Positions 62,580-64,000 of a stretch of DNA of 64,000 bases are shown here, piece after piece. Origin of the DNA: Cellulophaga sp. RHA19. GTDB taxonomy: Bacteria; Bacteroidota; Bacteroidia; Flavobacteriales; Flavobacteriaceae. Both the position numbers and the translations under genes were made by a program. Location of the stretch: contig NZ_PHUL01000001.1 of assembly GCF_002813425.1 (NCBI RefSeq), positions 2,177,001-2,241,000 of the forward strand. Direction: 5' to 3'. A model generated the notes under the pieces. That model saw only the letters and a program-made list of their open reading frames with translations, ran no database searches and was not told the origin of the DNA. Position 1 is the stretch's first letter; every line of letters starts with the position of its first letter.

Positions 62580-63464
62580 TTATAAATCGGTAGTATTTCC
62601 TAAATTTTTAATACGCTCCATAGTACCCGTTAAATTTTTTCTTTCGTTTAAATCAAAATAAATAAGAGCGCCAGAAATGACCGTTAAAATACTTAATAGG
62701 TATTGGCACAAGCTACTTAAGGCTTGTATTATTATGCTAATAGGATCGGTTAAATTGTTTCCCATAGTACTAGGGTCTACTTCAGCAGAAAACACTCCCA
62801 TTTTTGCCCACATATATATGGCAGAAGGTATTCCAAATGCCATACCTGCAACAAAAACAACAATAACAATTACTAAAAGAGTAGCAAAAGTTATCCACCA
62901 ATAATCTTTAACTAAACCAAAGCTATCACTAAAGGCATCACCAACAGATTTTTGGTTAAAAATTAAAATACTAAAGGCTAAAGACATTGGAACATAAAGA
63001 TAAATAGTGCCCAAACCACAAGGTATTAGTCCAATAATTAGGCAAATACTAGCTAAAAATGATAGTCCAATAAACTTCCAAAAACTATTGTAAACTTCAG
63101 ATTTAATTTGATTGTAGTTTATAGAACCATTATTTTCTATATAACTTTTTATATAATGTAAGGTAACAGATTGTGCCATTGAATAAGCAACTATCATTGA
63201 TATAAAAAAAAGAAAGAAAGAAAGAAAAAACATAAAAAGATCCGAGGATTTCCTTGCTTTTTCTATGTTAAAATCAAACAAGTCTCCGGTAGAATATGAG
63301 TAAAATGCGTGACAAATTAAGTAAACAACCAAATACGGACCAGCTATTTTAAAAAAGGTGTTAAAAAATGGTTTTAATTGAGTTCTTAAAAAAGCAAAAG
63401 TGTCGCCTAAAATTTCACCTAAATCTCTTTTCTTTTTAAACTCTACGTAATTGTTATTCTGCAT
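62580..63464 (-). CDS. Polytopic membrane protein of the MoxR cluster (unassigned family)
   Basis: A 294-residue protein with about six hydrophobic segments (near 38-56, 75-95, 130-155, 165-180, 190-215 and 240-265). It starts EFKKKRDLGEILGDTFAFLR, a polar N-terminal segment seen in membrane proteins of the DUF975/glycerophosphodiesterase membrane-domain type; I cannot assign a family. It overlaps the SpoIIM-like gene by 11 bp and lies 1 nt from DUF4129, so it is certainly part of the operon. Confidence 0.78.
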   Translation of the reverse strand: MQNNNYVEFKKKRDLGEILGDTFAFLRTQLKPFFNTFFKIAGPYLVVYLICHAFYSYSTGDLFDFNIEKARKSSDLFMFFLSFFLFFISMIVAYSMAQSVTLHYIKSYIENNGSINYNQIKSEVYNSFWKFIGLSFLASICLIIGLIPCGLGTIYLYVPMSLAFSILIFNQKSVGDAFSDSFGLVKDYWWITFATLLVIVIVVFVAGMAFGIPSAIYMWAKMGVFSAEVDPSTMGNNLTDPISIIIQALSSLCQYLLSILTVISGALIYFDLNERKNLTGTMERIKNLGNTTDL

Positions 63465-64000
63465 GGTTGGTTCTTTTGTGTAATAAATAAGGATAAATAA
63501 CGTAATAATATAATATTAAAACTAATGAGCTTGTAATAATTAATATAGCAAGCCAATCTGGCATTTCTGTATGTCTAGTAACAAAACCCTCTAAAAAGCC
63601 AGCTACAACAAAGAAAGGAACAGTAGATAGCATTATTTTTAAGCCGTTTACAGTGCCTCTTTTAAAAGATTCTAGTCTTGTATAAGTGCCAGGAAAAAGA
63701 ATCCCTTTTGCTAAAACAAGTCCGGCACAACCAGCAATTATAATTACAGATATCTCTATAGTGCCGTGTATCCAAATAGTACGTGCAGACTCCCATAGCA
63801 ATCCTTTTTCATAAAACATATACTGAAAACTACCTAGCATAATGCCATTTTGCATCATCACAAATAAAGAACCTATACCAAGCAAAATGCCATATATAAA
63901 AGCCATCATAGCTACTTTTATATTGTTAATAGTAATCCCTAAAAACATTTTAAATTCACTTTGCTGTTTGTAAACAGCCATAGGATCATCATTGGCAATA
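63454..64000 (-). CDS. Stage II sporulation protein M-like membrane protein (5' part beyond the window)
   Basis: The frame runs open through base 64000 (the codons before the internal Met at 63981 read IANDDP), so the gene begins outside and only its C-terminal 180 or so residues are seen. The segment NDDPMAVYKQQSEFKMFLG is family-typical. Four to five helices follow, including IKVAMMAFIYGILLGIGSLF and IWIHGTIEISVIIIAGCAGL. The SpoIIM family is broad; in non-sporulating Bacteroidota its members sit in MoxR clusters. An internal ATG at 63981 would give a short false start. Confidence 0.88.
   Translation of the reverse strand, partial: IANDDPMAVYKQQSEFKMFLGITINNIKVAMMAFIYGILLGIGSLFVMMQNGIMLGSFQYMFYEKGLLWESARTIWIHGTIEISVIIIAGCAGLVLAKGILFPGTYTRLESFKRGTVNGLKIMLSTVPFFVVAGFLEGFVTRHTEMPDWLAILIITSSLVLILYYYVIYPYLLHKRTNHAE

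Overview
The window is about 64 kb of AT-rich DNA whose gene content is typical of a marine Flavobacteriaceae bacterium (Bacteroidota; a Cellulophaga/Maribacter-like relative would fit, but the genus cannot be fixed from sequence alone). The evidence is the type 9 secretion (type B, gliding-motility-associated) C-terminal domain on a giant protein, bacteroidotal -7 promoter elements (TAnnTTTG) in front of many genes, weak Shine-Dalgarno signals, and many families largely confined to Bacteroidota (DUF5683, DUF6122, DUF6048/DUF6452, the long signal peptidase I, MoxR/DUF58/DUF4350/DUF4129). It is a chromosomal, mostly housekeeping region. I saw no insertion sequence, prophage, CRISPR array, rRNA or tRNA.

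Layout, left to right. (1) 1-5300, plus strand: the end of ribH, a terminator, then a tight run of a small membrane protein, mutL, two rhomboid proteases and an EEP-family membrane protein. (2) 5283-11137, minus strand: parA-parB-DUF5683-dapB-lepB-WbqC-DUF6122, joining chromosome partition, lysine/peptidoglycan precursor synthesis and protein export. (3) 11320-15759, minus: udk, an FtsB-like septum protein and both subunits of methylmalonyl-CoA mutase. (4) 15916-20883: an MFS exporter and a peptidoglycan-recycling set (NagZ-like lipoprotein, AnmK, MurQ). (5) 21340-29763: one 2807-residue SprB-repeat surface protein with a long structured leader. (6) 29852-35653: hemolysin III, DUF4268, a ZIP transporter, an RNA methyltransferase, and RlmD with two small envelope proteins. 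(7) 35910-42814: ornithine aminotransferase with a cysteine-rich insert, an LD-carboxypeptidase, a CarboxypepD-regulatory protein, BshC and a PLP decarboxylase. (8) 42866-52441: guaA, a six-LysM protein, a DUF922 putative protease, a TSP3 lipoprotein, DUF3820, pyrG, yidC. (9) 52442-54979: a candidate minus-strand small RNA, mnmA, a nitronate monooxygenase-like gene. (10) 54981-64000, minus: a metal-receptor protein, a histidine kinase/response regulator pair, DUF2007, and the MoxR/DUF58/DUF4350/DUF4129/SpoIIM cluster running off the right edge.

Items most worth a second look: an orphan minus-strand terminator with a GNRA loop and a second hairpin (52510-52578), which suggests an unannotated small RNA; three genes (MFS, rlmD, guaA) whose -7 element ends 3-4 nt before the ATG, which predicts leaderless mRNAs; a MutL whose endonuclease motifs are degenerate; a C-x2-C-x-C-x4-C insertion in ornithine aminotransferase; and overlapping alternative hairpins in the leader of the giant adhesin gene. 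I found no clearly new multi-gene system.
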